A stretch of DNA of 64,000 nucleotides from Rhodopseudomonas palustris (GTDB lineage: Bacteria > Pseudomonadota > Alphaproteobacteria > Rhizobiales > Xanthobacteraceae). The notes under the pieces were generated by a model that saw only the letters and a program-made list of their open reading frames with translations, did not search any database and was not told where the DNA came from. A program made the position numbers and the translations under genes. The stretch covers positions 434,001 to 498,000 of the forward strand of contig NZ_CP019966.1 of the NCBI RefSeq assembly GCF_003031265.1, given 5' to 3'. Positions within the stretch are counted from its first letter, which is position 1. Every line of letters starts with the position of its first letter. Of the stretch, positions 48,493 to 57,264 are shown one piece after another.

Positions 48493-49264
48493 TCAGTAGT
48501 CCCAATCTCTCAACGTTGTGCGCGTTCGCACGGACTTCGTCAGCGGCGTCTTGGTCAGCAGCGTCTTTCGGCGTGTCGATCGGCGTTTCCGCCGTGGCCG
48601 CATCGGCATCGCCATCGCCCGCCAGCCGGTATCGGACCAGGATCTGGCAGCGCGACAGGAATGTTTGTCCGGCCGGGCCCGCAAGCAGGGCAGCATGTAT
48701 CACATTTGACCGCCCTAATGCCAAATCCAATTCTGCAGAGCTGAGTGCGGCCAAGCGAGGAAAATTGCGGCCCGCGGTCGCATCTCCGTCGATTTGCCGA
48801 CAAAGCCCGTCCAGCTTGCGGATTCCATCGGCCGCGCCGTCGGTGGCATGGATCACCGCGACGGCTTCGCGGTTCTTCAGCGCGGTTTCGACCTTGCCGA
48901 AACCGCTGACCACCTGGCCGGCCTTGGCGGCGATCGCCAGCGCATCCTGGGCCGACCGCACCAACAGGCGTTCGATCGCGTCGGCGAGATCCGCCGGCGC
49001 CTTGACGTCGCGCTTGAAACCTTTGGCGAAGACGCGGCGGCGAACCGCCTGCGTCACCATCTCCCGAGACGCCGTGACCCAAAGGCCGCGGCCCGGCAGC
49101 TTGCGCTTGAGATCGGCCACCACTTCGCCGGTGGGGCCGACCACGAACCGGATCAGTTCTCCGGTCGGCCGCACCTGCCGCGTGACCGCGCACATCCGCT
49201 CGGTCGCGGGCGTTTTGGCCCGCGGTCCGTCGTCGAGATCTGCGCCGGGTTCGGCAGCGAGCAT
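48485..49264 (-). CDS. YlxR (DUF448) RNA-binding protein fused to an L7Ae/YlxQ-like domain
   Basis: A 259-residue protein. The N-terminal YlxR domain has [21 protein letters not shown] and [15 protein letters not shown]. The second half (about residues 90-190) resembles the YlxQ/L7Ae ribosomal-protein-like domain ([33 protein letters not shown]). The rest is an acidic Asp/Ala tail. In Bacillus these are separate genes in the nusA-infB interval; here they are fused, as in other alphaproteobacteria. It overlaps infB by 8 bp. Confidence 0.88.
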   Translation of the reverse strand: MLAAEPGADLDDGPRAKTPATERMCAVTRQVRPTGELIRFVVGPTGEVVADLKRKLPGRGLWVTASREMVTQAVRRRVFAKGFKRDVKAPADLADAIERLLVRSAQDALAIAAKAGQVVSGFGKVETALKNREAVAVIHATDGAADGIRKLDGLCRQIDGDATAGRNFPRLAALSSAELDLALGRSNVIHAALLAGPAGQTFLSRCQILVRYRLAGDGDADAATAETPIDTPKDAADQDAADEVRANAHNVERLGLLNG

Positions 49265-49325
49265 GGGTGCAGCGGGCCTTTCATCTCACGTGCTGCGCGG
49301 GTTCGGGTCGCAACGCATCGGCGGT

Positions 49326-50939
49326 TCAGTCCGCCGACTCGTCGGACGCTTCGTCCGCGGGTTCTTCTTCGGAGGCGAGCTCCGACTCGTCGATCCAGCC
49401 GGCCTTGACGCGGGCCTGCATGATCAGGTGCTCGGCGTCCTCGCGCGACATCTCCAGGCCGTCGAGAATGCCAGGATACTTCACCGGCTCGGCGCCGTCC
49501 TTGCGCTCGGTCCAACCGACCAGATCGTCGGTGGCGCAGCCGGCAAGATCCTCGACGGTCTTCACGTCGTTCTCGCCGAACTTCACCAGCATCTTCGAGG
49601 TGACGCCGGGGACGTCCTTCAGGGCGTCCTCGACGCCGAGTTCCACGCGGCGCGCCTCGAGTTCGGATTCGATCCGGTCGAGATATTCGCGGGCGCGCAT
49701 CTGCAGTTCGGCGGCGGTTTCCTCGTCGAAACCTTCGATCGAGGCGAGTTCACGCGGGTCGACCAGAGCGAGTTCTTCGACCGAGGTGAAGCCTTCGGAG
49801 GCGAGCAGCTGGCCGACGACCTCGTCGACGTTCAGCGCGTCCATGAAGGCCCGGGTGGTCTTCTCGAAGTCGGCCTGGCGGCGCTCGGATTCTTCGCTCT
49901 CGGTCAGGATGTCGATATCCCAGCCGGTGAGCTGCGAAGCGAGCCGCACGTTCTGACCGCGGCGACCAATCGCCAGGGATAGTTGGTTATTGGTATCCGG
50001 AACCACAACCTCGATGCGTTCGCGATCTTCGTCGATCACGACCTTCGAGACTTCGGCCGGCGCCAGCGCATTGACCACGAAGGTGGCGATGTCCGGCGAC
50101 CACGGAATGATATCGATCTTCTCGCCCTGCAGCTCGTTCACTACGGCCTGGACGCGCGAGCCGCGCATACCGACGCAGGCGCCGACCGGGTCGACCGAGG
50201 AGTCGCGCGACACGACGCCGATCTTGGCGCGCGAGCCCGGATCGCGGGCCACCGCCTTGATCTCGACGATGCCGTCGTAGATTTCCGGCACTTCCTGCGC
50301 GAACAGCTTGGCCATGAATTGCGGATGGGTGCGCGACAGGAAGATCTGCGGGCCGCGGGTTTCGCGGCGGACGTCGAACACATAGGCGCGGACGCGGTCG
50401 CCGTTGCGGAACGACTCACGCGGCAGCATTTCGTCGCGGCGGATGATCGCTTCGCCGCGGCCGAGGTCGACGATCACGCTGCCATATTCGACGCGCTTGA
50501 CGACGCCGTTGACGATGTCGCCGATGCGGTCCTTGAATTCCATGTACTGGCGGTCGCGCTCGGCCTCGCGGACCTTTTGCACGATCACCTGCTTGGCCGA
50601 CTGCGCGGCGATACGGCCGTATTCCAGCGGCGGCAGCGTGTCGGCGATGGTGTCGCCGATCTGCGCGCCCGGATTGGCGCGCTGCGCATCCTTCAGCGAA
50701 ATCTGGTTGGCGGGATTTTCGACCTGCTCGACCACCAGCATGTGGCGCGACAGCCGCAGCTCGCCCTTCTTCGGGTCGATTTCGGCGTGGACGTCAGTCT
50801 CCGAGCCGTAGCGGGCACGCGCCGCCTTGGCGATCGCGTCTTCCATCGCGGCGATCACGATGCCGCGGTCGATGGTTTTTTCGCGAGCCACCGCATCGGC
50901 GATCTGCAGCAGTTCCAGCCTATTGGCGCTGACGGCCAT
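49326..50939 (-). CDS. nusA: Transcription elongation/termination factor NusA
   Basis: A 537-residue RNA polymerase-binding factor. Order of domains: N-terminal (LLQIADAVAREKTIDRGIVI), S1 (GVVKRVEYGSVIVDLGRGEAI), KH1/KH2 (GACVGMRGSRVQAVVNELQGEKIDI; SLAIGRRGQNVRLASQL), then two acidic C-terminal helix-hairpin-helix repeats. Strongly acidic at the end (SEEEPADEASDESAD). The ATG is 2 bp past the rimP stop. Confidence 0.97.
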   Translation of the reverse strand: MAVSANRLELLQIADAVAREKTIDRGIVIAAMEDAIAKAARARYGSETDVHAEIDPKKGELRLSRHMLVVEQVENPANQISLKDAQRANPGAQIGDTIADTLPPLEYGRIAAQSAKQVIVQKVREAERDRQYMEFKDRIGDIVNGVVKRVEYGSVIVDLGRGEAIIRRDEMLPRESFRNGDRVRAYVFDVRRETRGPQIFLSRTHPQFMAKLFAQEVPEIYDGIVEIKAVARDPGSRAKIGVVSRDSSVDPVGACVGMRGSRVQAVVNELQGEKIDIIPWSPDIATFVVNALAPAEVSKVVIDEDRERIEVVVPDTNNQLSLAIGRRGQNVRLASQLTGWDIDILTESEESERRQADFEKTTRAFMDALNVDEVVGQLLASEGFTSVEELALVDPRELASIEGFDEETAAELQMRAREYLDRIESELEARRVELGVEDALKDVPGVTSKMLVKFGENDVKTVEDLAGCATDDLVGWTERKDGAEPVKYPGILDGLEMSREDAEHLIMQARVKAGWIDESELASEEEPADEASDESAD

Positions 50940-50941
50940 GG

Positions 50942-51721
50942 TCAGTCTCCCTCAGAGGTGTCGATCTCGCCACGCCGCGCCCGTTCGGCGGCAAGGCGGT
51001 GTTTCTTGGTGTTCTGCGGTGTCGGCTTGGCCGCCGCTTTGGCGGCCTTGGCGCCGCGCTTCGGCGCCTGGCTCTTGGTCGGATCGCTGCGCTTGGCGTG
51101 CGGCGGCGGTTCCGGTGCGAGCCCGAGGCTCTGCTTCAGGTCGCGCTCGGCCTGCTTGCCGCGGCGCATCGATTCGGCGATCAGCTCGTCGGTCAGCACC
51201 AGCCGGGCATCGCCGATGTCGTGCATCGGCAGCAGCACCAGCGGATCTTCGTCCTTGGCACCGCCCTCGCGCTGCACCCGCACGGCGTCGCCCTCGACGC
51301 CGTCGAGCAGGCCACGGAACCGCTTGCGGCCCTGGTGCGGCACCGCCATCTCGATTTTGACCAAGTGCCCGGCGTAACGGGCGAAATCGGAGCGGCGCAC
51401 CAGCGGACGGTCGATGCCGGGCGAGGAGATTTCCAGCCGGTAGGCGCGGTCGATCGGATCGGCGACGTCGAGCACCGGCGACAGCGCCCGCGACACCGCC
51501 TCACAATCGTCGATCAGCATGGTGCCGTCGGGCCGCTCCGCCATGATCTGCACGGTGCAGCCAGCGTCGCCCGACACCTTGATCCGAACAAGGCGGTAAC
51601 CCATTGCCAGCAAGACCGGCTCCGCGACGGCGCTGAACCGCGCCGCGACACCGGGCTCGATCACCAGGCGCGGTTCGGCCAAGGCATCGGTTTCCGGAAC
51701 GGCTGTGGTCGGCTCGGTCAT
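50942..51721 (-). CDS. rimP: Ribosome maturation factor RimP
   Basis: 259 residues from ATG at 51721 ([14 protein letters not shown]), with AGGA just upstream; a TTG at 51733 is in frame. The RimP core is [44 protein letters not shown], then [14 protein letters not shown]. The C-terminal extension (about 80 residues, Lys/Ala/Pro-rich) is longer than in E. coli. First gene of the operon. Confidence 0.95.
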   Translation of the reverse strand: MTEPTTAVPETDALAEPRLVIEPGVAARFSAVAEPVLLAMGYRLVRIKVSGDAGCTVQIMAERPDGTMLIDDCEAVSRALSPVLDVADPIDRAYRLEISSPGIDRPLVRRSDFARYAGHLVKIEMAVPHQGRKRFRGLLDGVEGDAVRVQREGGAKDEDPLVLLPMHDIGDARLVLTDELIAESMRRGKQAERDLKQSLGLAPEPPPHAKRSDPTKSQAPKRGAKAAKAAAKPTPQNTKKHRLAAERARRGEIDTSEGD

Positions 51722-51828
51722 GTCCTGGGTCAAAGCGTTATAACGTCTCGCCGATAAACGGTATCAAGGTGGTGAATGAGGTCTCGCGCCCGAAGGTGCG
51801 ACGGTCCGCGTCCCACGATCCAGGTAAT

Positions 51829-51862
51829 AAAAAAGAGCGGGTCCCGCAGGGCCCACTCTCGA
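51829..51862 (-). terminator. Terminator-like hairpin in the rimP-nusA leader
   Basis: On the minus strand GAGTGGGCCC (51851-51860) folds on GGGACCCGCTC (51835-51847), with one mismatch and a G-U pair, followed by TTTTTTATT. It is about 110 nt upstream of the rimP ATG with no gene ending just before it. In E. coli, leader terminators ahead of the equivalent operon allow feedback by NusA; the same use here is inference. Confidence 0.65.
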
Positions 51863-52060
51863 TACGGATCGTATGAGAATTTCGAAGTAGCGCCGATATA
51901 GCGCTTTTTTGGCTCAGCGACAAGAGCCGTGCAGAGCCCCCGCCCTGGGCCGATCCTCGGGGCAGCCCGCAGCAAATGCGACGCCACAGCTCAACTCTTC
52001 GTTCACGCAGCGCCTTTAGGTTCCAGCCGTACCAATGCGGCCCGCCCGCGAGAACGATGG
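51863..52060. other. Gap upstream of the rimP leader
   Basis: About 200 bp between the rimP leader hairpin and the DUF2336 gene. It should hold divergent promoters. A short hairpin GGCTCAGCGACAAGAGCC at 51911-51928 is present. Weak small open frames here have TTG starts and I do not call them. Confidence 0.35.
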
Positions 52061-53146
52061 ATGCCTGCCGCTACATCTCTGCTTCCCGAACTCGATGACA
52101 TTGTCAGGCAGGGCGATCCCGTCCGGCGCGCCGACGCCGTGCGCCGGATTTCCGACCTGTACATTCGGGGCGCCGAGAGCTTCCAGCCCGATCATGTCGC
52201 GCTGTTCGACGGCATCCTGCTGACGCTGGTGCCGGAGATCGACGTCGAAGTTCGCAGCGAACTGGCGCGGCGGTTTTCGGAAATCAGCAATGCGCCGCCC
52301 GAACTGGTCCGGCAGCTGGTGCACGACGAAGACATTGGCATCGCCGGACCGCTGCTGCGGCGTTCGATGATGCTCGATGATCCGACGCTGGTCGAGCTCG
52401 CCAGGCTGCGCGGCCAGACGCATCTGCTCGCTATCTCAGAACGGCCGAGCATTTCGCCGCCGGTCACCGACGTGATCGTGCGTCGTGGCGACCGCGACGT
52501 GGTGCGCAAGGTCGCCAGCAATGCGGGGGCCGAATTCTCCGCGACCGGCTTCAATGGTCTGATCCGCCGTGCCGCGCAGGACGGGGTGTTGGCGATCGCG
52601 GTCGGCACGCGGGACGATCTGTCACCGCCGCGGCTGAAGGATCTGTTGGCGTGCTCGACCGATCTGGTGCGCCGGCGCCTGTTCGAAAGCGCGCGGCCGA
52701 GTGCGCGGATTGCGATCAACCGGGCGATGCGCGAGCTCGCCGGCGAGTCGCGGCAGCCGTCGGTGCAGCGCGACTTCGACGCCGCGCAGCGCTCGGTGGT
52801 GGAGCTGCACAACAAGGGCGAACTCAACGAAGCGACCGTGCTCGGCTTCGCGCGGGCGCATCAATACGAGGAGACGGTGGCGGCGCTGTCGGCGATGACC
52901 GGCACGCGGATCTCCACCCTTGATCAAATGATGTCCGGCGAGCGGCACGACCCGGTGCTGATCCTCGGCAAGGCGCTCGGCTTCGGCTGGGCGACGGTGC
53001 GCGCCCTGATCGGGCTGCGGCTCGGGCCGGACCGGTCGGTGGCTTGCCCGGACGTTGAAGAAGCGCAGCACAATTTCGAGCGCCTGGCGCTGTCGACGGC
53101 GCAGCGCGTGCTCGGCTTCTGGAAGATGCGGCAGGCCGACGCCTGA
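52061..53146 (+). CDS. DUF2336 domain protein
   Basis: 361 residues from ATG at 52061 (MPAATSLLPELDDIVRQG). All-helical, repeat-like (HEAT-type) sequence with the DUF2336 elements LVPEIDVEVRSELARRFSEI, GIAGPLLRRSMMLDD and VRRGDRDVVRKVASNAGAEFS. Family members are alphaproteobacterial, of unknown role, and some are linked to cell-cycle or stress signalling. The frame upstream to 51929 is rejected as it lacks family resemblance. Confidence 0.78.
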   Translation: MPAATSLLPELDDIVRQGDPVRRADAVRRISDLYIRGAESFQPDHVALFDGILLTLVPEIDVEVRSELARRFSEISNAPPELVRQLVHDEDIGIAGPLLRRSMMLDDPTLVELARLRGQTHLLAISERPSISPPVTDVIVRRGDRDVVRKVASNAGAEFSATGFNGLIRRAAQDGVLAIAVGTRDDLSPPRLKDLLACSTDLVRRRLFESARPSARIAINRAMRELAGESRQPSVQRDFDAAQRSVVELHNKGELNEATVLGFARAHQYEETVAALSAMTGTRISTLDQMMSGERHDPVLILGKALGFGWATVRALIGLRLGPDRSVACPDVEEAQHNFERLALSTAQRVLGFWKMRQADA

Positions 53147-53268
53147 GCCGCCCGCGCGGCTGCCAGCTCGCGCGTCTTCTTCCCGCGCAAAGCAGTGTCC
53201 ACTTCGGTCAAAATCGCTCTATGCTTGCCTCAACGGCGCGCCAACAGCGCCGACAAGGGAGGATGATT

Positions 53269-54114
53269 ATGCTCAGCGAAGCTGACATCACCACGCATGC
53301 CCAGCGTATCCGCGACGACGGCTACACCGTGATCGAACGGGCTGCGGACCCGGCATTGGTCGCTGCACTGATCAGTGCTGTCGAACGGATCGAGCGTGAC
53401 CATCAGCTCGGTTGCGCCAAGACGTCGTTCGAAGGCTTCAAGACGCTCCGGGTCAACAACCTGCTCACTTACGACGAGGTGTTCTGGGACGTGCCGCTGC
53501 ATAGCAGCGTGCTGCCGATCGTCGAGGCCGTGCTCGACAAGGAGTGCCTGCTCTCGTCGTTCTGTTCACTGGTGCTCGGGCCCGGCCAGGAGGCGCAGCC
53601 GATCCACGAAGATACGCAACTCATTCCGCTGCCGCGGCCGCACATTCCGATCACGCTAAACGCGATCTGGGCGCTGTCGGATTTCACCGCAACCAACGGC
53701 GCGACCCGGATCATTCCTGGAAGTCATAAGTACGCGACCTCGCCGGTGTACGGCCAGGACTACGACGCGCTCACCGCGACGATGCCGGCCGGCAGCGTGA
53801 TGCTGTTCGACAGCGCGCTGTGGCACGGCGGCGGCCCCAACACCTCGGAGGCTCGCCGCTTCGCATTCTCTTGCGCCTATTGCTGGGGGTGGATGCGGCA
53901 GCAGGAAAACCTGCAGCTCGGGATTCCGCAGGAGATCGCTCAGCGCTTTCCGCGGCGGCTGCAGGAGCTGTGCGGCTACAGCGTGTACAAAGGTCAGTTC
54001 GGCCACATCGACAATCACGATCCGATCGAACTGCTCGGACGCGAACGCGGCAAGCGAATGGTGTGGGAGGCGACCGACGTGCGGAAGGCGAGGCTCGCCG
54101 CGCAGGCGAACTAA
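53269..54114 (+). CDS. Phytanoyl-CoA dioxygenase (PhyH) family protein
   Basis: 281 residues from ATG at 53269 (MLSEADITTHAQRIRDDG), with GGGAGG 5 nt upstream. A non-haem Fe(II)/2-oxoglutarate oxygenase fold with the facial triad: HED (His-x-Asp, in PIHEDTQLIPLP) and the distal His in LWHGGGPNTSEARRFAF, where the Arg binds 2-oxoglutarate. The NGATRIIPGSHK segment is a family hallmark. The substrate is unknown. Convergent with trmB. Confidence 0.88.
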   Translation: MLSEADITTHAQRIRDDGYTVIERAADPALVAALISAVERIERDHQLGCAKTSFEGFKTLRVNNLLTYDEVFWDVPLHSSVLPIVEAVLDKECLLSSFCSLVLGPGQEAQPIHEDTQLIPLPRPHIPITLNAIWALSDFTATNGATRIIPGSHKYATSPVYGQDYDALTATMPAGSVMLFDSALWHGGGPNTSEARRFAFSCAYCWGWMRQQENLQLGIPQEIAQRFPRRLQELCGYSVYKGQFGHIDNHDPIELLGRERGKRMVWEATDVRKARLAAQAN

Positions 54115-54126
54115 TCGCCGGACAGA

Positions 54127-54903
54127 TTAGAGTCGTTCGAAACGCAGATAGTTGGCGCGCCTGCCCTCGCGTTCGGCTTTGCGGCCATAGCGCGTCATCG
54201 TGTAGTTGGGCCAGGGCTTGCGCCAATCGTCGGCGCGCTGGGCGAGCCAGTCGAAGCTCGGCGCACGCAGCAGATGCGCCAGCGTCCAGGCGTTGTAGCC
54301 GTCGATGTCGCTGACGAAGCGGAATTCGCCGTGCGGCGTCAGCGCGCGTGCCATCGCCGTGACGGTGGCGTCCTGCACGAAGCGACGCTTCCAGTGTCGG
54401 CGCTTCGGCCACGGATCGGGATGGATCAGGTCGATCCGCGCCAGCGAGCCGGCCGGCACCCAGGCCAGCAGCTCCGAGGCGTCGCCGGCAAACAGCCGGA
54501 TGTTGCGGATGTTCTCGGCCTCGATCCGCGCCAGAATCTTCGCCATGCCGTTGACGTAAGGCTCGGCGCCGATGAAGCCCGTGTTTGGATGCGCAAGCGC
54601 TTCGGCGATCAGGTGTTCACCGCCCCCGAAACCGATTTCGAGCCGCATATGCTCGACCGGAGGATCGAACAAATTGGTGAGCGGTTCGGGCGCCGGAGCG
54701 TCGATCTGCAGCGACAAATGCGGCAGCAGGTTCTCGATCAGGTCGGCCTGATGGGCGCGCAGCTTGTGGCCCTTGCGGCGGCCGAAGAACGATCCCTGGC
54801 CGTGCATCACGACGTCACCATCGTGATCTTCGCCATCGTGATCTTCAGTGTCCCGGTGATCTTCAGTGTCCGGCGCCGAGTCTGGGTGATCAATATTGAA
54901 CAT
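54127..54903 (-). CDS. trmB: tRNA (guanine-N7-)-methyltransferase TrmB
   Basis: 258 residues from ATG at 54903 (MFNIDHPDSAPDTEDHRDTE). It makes m7G46 in tRNA. SAM-binding and catalytic regions: EIGFGGGEHLIAEAL, then RIDLIHPDPWPKRRHWKRR (the PDPWPK motif). Residues 6-34 are an unusual acidic His/Asp/Glu low-complexity stretch encoded by short tandem repeats (see findings). A later Met (VVMHGQG) would remove it. The frame to 55194 is non-coding. Confidence 0.93.
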   Translation of the reverse strand: MFNIDHPDSAPDTEDHRDTEDHDGEDHDGDVVMHGQGSFFGRRKGHKLRAHQADLIENLLPHLSLQIDAPAPEPLTNLFDPPVEHMRLEIGFGGGEHLIAEALAHPNTGFIGAEPYVNGMAKILARIEAENIRNIRLFAGDASELLAWVPAGSLARIDLIHPDPWPKRRHWKRRFVQDATVTAMARALTPHGEFRFVSDIDGYNAWTLAHLLRAPSFDWLAQRADDWRKPWPNYTMTRYGRKAEREGRRANYLRFERL

Positions 54904-54976
54904 CAAGCGACCGCGCTCGCACTTCTTCGACAGGCTGCCCTGCATACAGGACCGCCATCTTGTTTCGACCGTGAAC

Positions 54977-55014
54977 GAAAAACCGGCCCCGCTTATATCA
55001 TTTGCGGAGGCCGG
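54977..55014 (-). terminator. Terminator after the XRE regulator
   Basis: On the minus strand CCGGCCTCCGC (55004-55014) pairs with GCGGGGCCGG (54983-54992), with one G-U, followed by TTTTTC. It separates the XRE gene from trmB. Confidence 0.75.
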
Positions 55015-55033
55015 CGCGACGGAGGTCGATCGA

Positions 55034-55453
55034 TCAGTTCGTCTCGTCCGCTTCGCGCGCGGCGATCCGTTCGACGAGATCGACGATGCTGCGACGAAGC
55101 TTGGCATCGGTGATCTTGGTAAAGGCGCGGGTGAGCGCCAGACCTTCGGAAGTCGCGAGGAAGTCGGACACGTATGAAGGCGACGGCGCCTCACTGAAGC
55201 CGTTGCCGTTAGCGAGGCCGCCGCTCGGGCCGCCTTCGAACAAGAAGGACACCGGGACCTGCAGGACTTCAGCGATCTGCTGAATGCGGCTGGCGCCGAC
55301 GCGGTTGGTCCCCTTCTCGTATTTCTGCACTTGCTGAAAAGTCAGACCCAGCGCTTCGCCGAGTTTCTCCTGACTCATGCCCAGCATGATGCGTCGCATG
55401 CGCACACGGCTGCCGACGTATTTGTCAACAGGATTGGGCGCTTTAGTCGACAT
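55034..55453 (-). CDS. XRE-family transcriptional regulator (PraR-like)
   Basis: 139 residues from ATG at 55453 (MSTKAPNPVDKYVGSR), with GAGGAG 8 nt upstream; a GTG three codons up is too close to it. The HTH is RMRRIMLGMSQEKLGEALGLTFQQVQKYEKGTNRV, followed by a variable effector part and LRRSIVDLVERIAARE. Highly similar Rhizobiales proteins include PraR/PhrR, linked to quorum sensing and biofilm in Rhizobium; this link is by resemblance. It is last before trmB and has its own terminator. Confidence 0.85.
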   Translation of the reverse strand: MSTKAPNPVDKYVGSRVRMRRIMLGMSQEKLGEALGLTFQQVQKYEKGTNRVGASRIQQIAEVLQVPVSFLFEGGPSGGLANGNGFSEAPSPSYVSDFLATSEGLALTRAFTKITDAKLRRSIVDLVERIAAREADETN

Positions 55454-55650
55454 CTCACTCACTCCTCAGGCACGTGCATACGCCAACAGTTAGCGCATGC
55501 GGGTTGGAATACGCCTCAAATATTGGAGTCGTCAAATGTCTTTGGAATCCAACGGGGATTCGGCGTTAATTTACGCCGAGGAAAATTCGCGGGCTACGCG
55601 AGTGCGAATTTTCTCGAACTTAATCTCTGGTTGCGTCGCCGATCCGCGTA
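55454..55650. other. Gap between the XRE gene and lnt
   Basis: About 200 bp, relatively AT-rich (TTGGAGTCGTCAAATG, AATTTACGCCGAGGAAAATTCG) and including two ATTCGC-type inverted segments near 55585-55612 (GAAAATTCGC and GCGAATTTTC). It probably holds the XRE promoter and an operator. Confidence 0.45.
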
Positions 55651-57264
55651 TTAGCACGAGCCCGGTGAGCGCTTTCGTAATAGTACAAGCATCATCACTA
55701 ACGCAACCAGCACGGCTGCAGGAAGTTCGCCCACCCGCGCATAGATCGTCGGTGCCACCGGTGCCGGCAGCCCGGAATCCAGCACCCCTTCGACGCCGAG
55801 GCCGAGCTCTGCGACGATCCGTCCGACCGGATCGATCACTGCGGAAACGCCGGTGTTCGCTGCGCGAACAAGCGGCAGGCCCTGCTCGATGGCGCGCATC
55901 CGCGCCTGCTGCAGGTGCTGATAGGGGCCGCTGGAAATGCCGAACCAGCCGTCGTTTGTGAGATTCAGCATCCAGCCGGGACGGTTGTTGCCGATCGCAA
56001 TTTCGTCCGGGAAAATTGCCTCGTAACAAATCAGCGGCAGCAGCGGCGGGGCGTTGGGCAGTTCGAGGTTATGACGCGACACACCGGATAAAAATCCGCC
56101 CTGCACCTTGGTAAGTTGGACGAAGCCGATCTTCTCCATCAGATTCTGGTACGGCAGAAATTCGCCGAATGGGACCAGATGGAGTTTGTCGTAGACCGAC
56201 AAAATGCTGCCATCATGATCGATCGCGTAGATCGAATTGTACGCGCGGGTAATCCGGCGCCCCGGCGGTAATTCGGGCGGGCGGACCGCCCCGGTGAGCA
56301 GCACGGTGCCTTTCGGCAACAGCTCTGCGATCTGCGCCATCGCATCCGCTTCCCGCGACAGGAAGAACGGAAACGCCGATTCCGGCCAGATCAGCAGCGA
56401 GACGTCGCGCACCCCGGTCGATTTCGGCCCTGTCGAGCGGTCCGACAGTGACAGATATTTCTGCATCACGTCGGCTTTGGCAGAATAATTGAAGCGCGCG
56501 TCCTGCGGCAGGTTGGGCTGCATGATCCGCAGCCGGACGTTGTCGACGAGCTGGGTTGGCGACAATTTGAGTCGAATGCCGCCAAACACCGCCATCGCGG
56601 CCAGCACGCCGAGGGCGATCGCCGGCGCCGCCCAGCGCCGCTTGGCGGTGGTGCCGCCATCGATCAGCACCGCGGGCGAGGCAAAGATCGCCACCGCCAG
56701 CAGCGTCAGTCCCCAGATGCCGATCACCGAGATGCTTTGCGCCAGCGCGAGCGGCTCGGTCAGGGCGTAGCCGAACGCATTCCAGGGAAAGCCGGTGAGC
56801 AGGTGGCCACGTATCCACTCGCTGATCGTCAGGCTGACGGCGAGCGACAGGATGCGCAGACTATCGGGGCGCCACAGCAGCCGTGCCAGCGCAAAACCGA
56901 GCGCAGTGAACAGCGCCAGATAGGCCGGCAAGCCACATATCGCGGCCGGCAGCAGCCAGGCGAAGGTGTCGGCATCGACCAGAAACGCGTAGCCGATCCA
57001 GTACAGGCCGGGGACGAAATAACCGAAGCCGAACCACCAGCCGGCCATCGCCGCAGCCGGGACGCCGCGCCGCTTGCCGGCCGCAGAGCCGTCGATCAGC
57101 CACACCGCGATCGGGAAGGTGATGAACAGAACCGGCCAGGCGTTGAACGGCTCCATCGCCAGTGAGGAGAGTGCGCCGGCCAGCAGCGCGATCACAGCGC
57201 GCTTCCAGCCCCACGCCAGGATGATGCCCGAGGCGATCCGGCTCAGCACACTCCGACGCGTCAC
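55651..57264 (-). CDS. lnt: Apolipoprotein N-acyltransferase Lnt
   Basis: A 537-residue inner-membrane enzyme that adds the third acyl chain to lipoproteins. Several N-terminal helices (residues about 12-230) precede a nitrilase domain with the Glu-Lys-Cys triad: WPESAFPF (Glu), DKLHLVPFGE (Lys) and LPLICYEAIFPDE (Cys). The start is GTG at 57264, overlapping the upstream CorC-like stop by 4 bp (GTGA). Confidence 0.95.
   Translation of the reverse strand: MTRRSVLSRIASGIILAWGWKRAVIALLAGALSSLAMEPFNAWPVLFITFPIAVWLIDGSAAGKRRGVPAAAMAGWWFGFGYFVPGLYWIGYAFLVDADTFAWLLPAAICGLPAYLALFTALGFALARLLWRPDSLRILSLAVSLTISEWIRGHLLTGFPWNAFGYALTEPLALAQSISVIGIWGLTLLAVAIFASPAVLIDGGTTAKRRWAAPAIALGVLAAMAVFGGIRLKLSPTQLVDNVRLRIMQPNLPQDARFNYSAKADVMQKYLSLSDRSTGPKSTGVRDVSLLIWPESAFPFFLSREADAMAQIAELLPKGTVLLTGAVRPPELPPGRRITRAYNSIYAIDHDGSILSVYDKLHLVPFGEFLPYQNLMEKIGFVQLTKVQGGFLSGVSRHNLELPNAPPLLPLICYEAIFPDEIAIGNNRPGWMLNLTNDGWFGISSGPYQHLQQARMRAIEQGLPLVRAANTGVSAVIDPVGRIVAELGLGVEGVLDSGLPAPVAPTIYARVGELPAAVLVALVMMLVLLRKRSPGSC

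Noticed and set aside
45994..48744. 916-residue open frame antisense to infB
   Set aside because: Shadow of a highly biased GC-rich gene, Arg/Gly/His-rich without domains.
51738..51987. Small minus-strand frames in the rimP leader
   Set aside because: They use TTG or distant starts without Shine-Dalgarno and cross the terminator-like hairpin; a leader peptide is possible but not supported.
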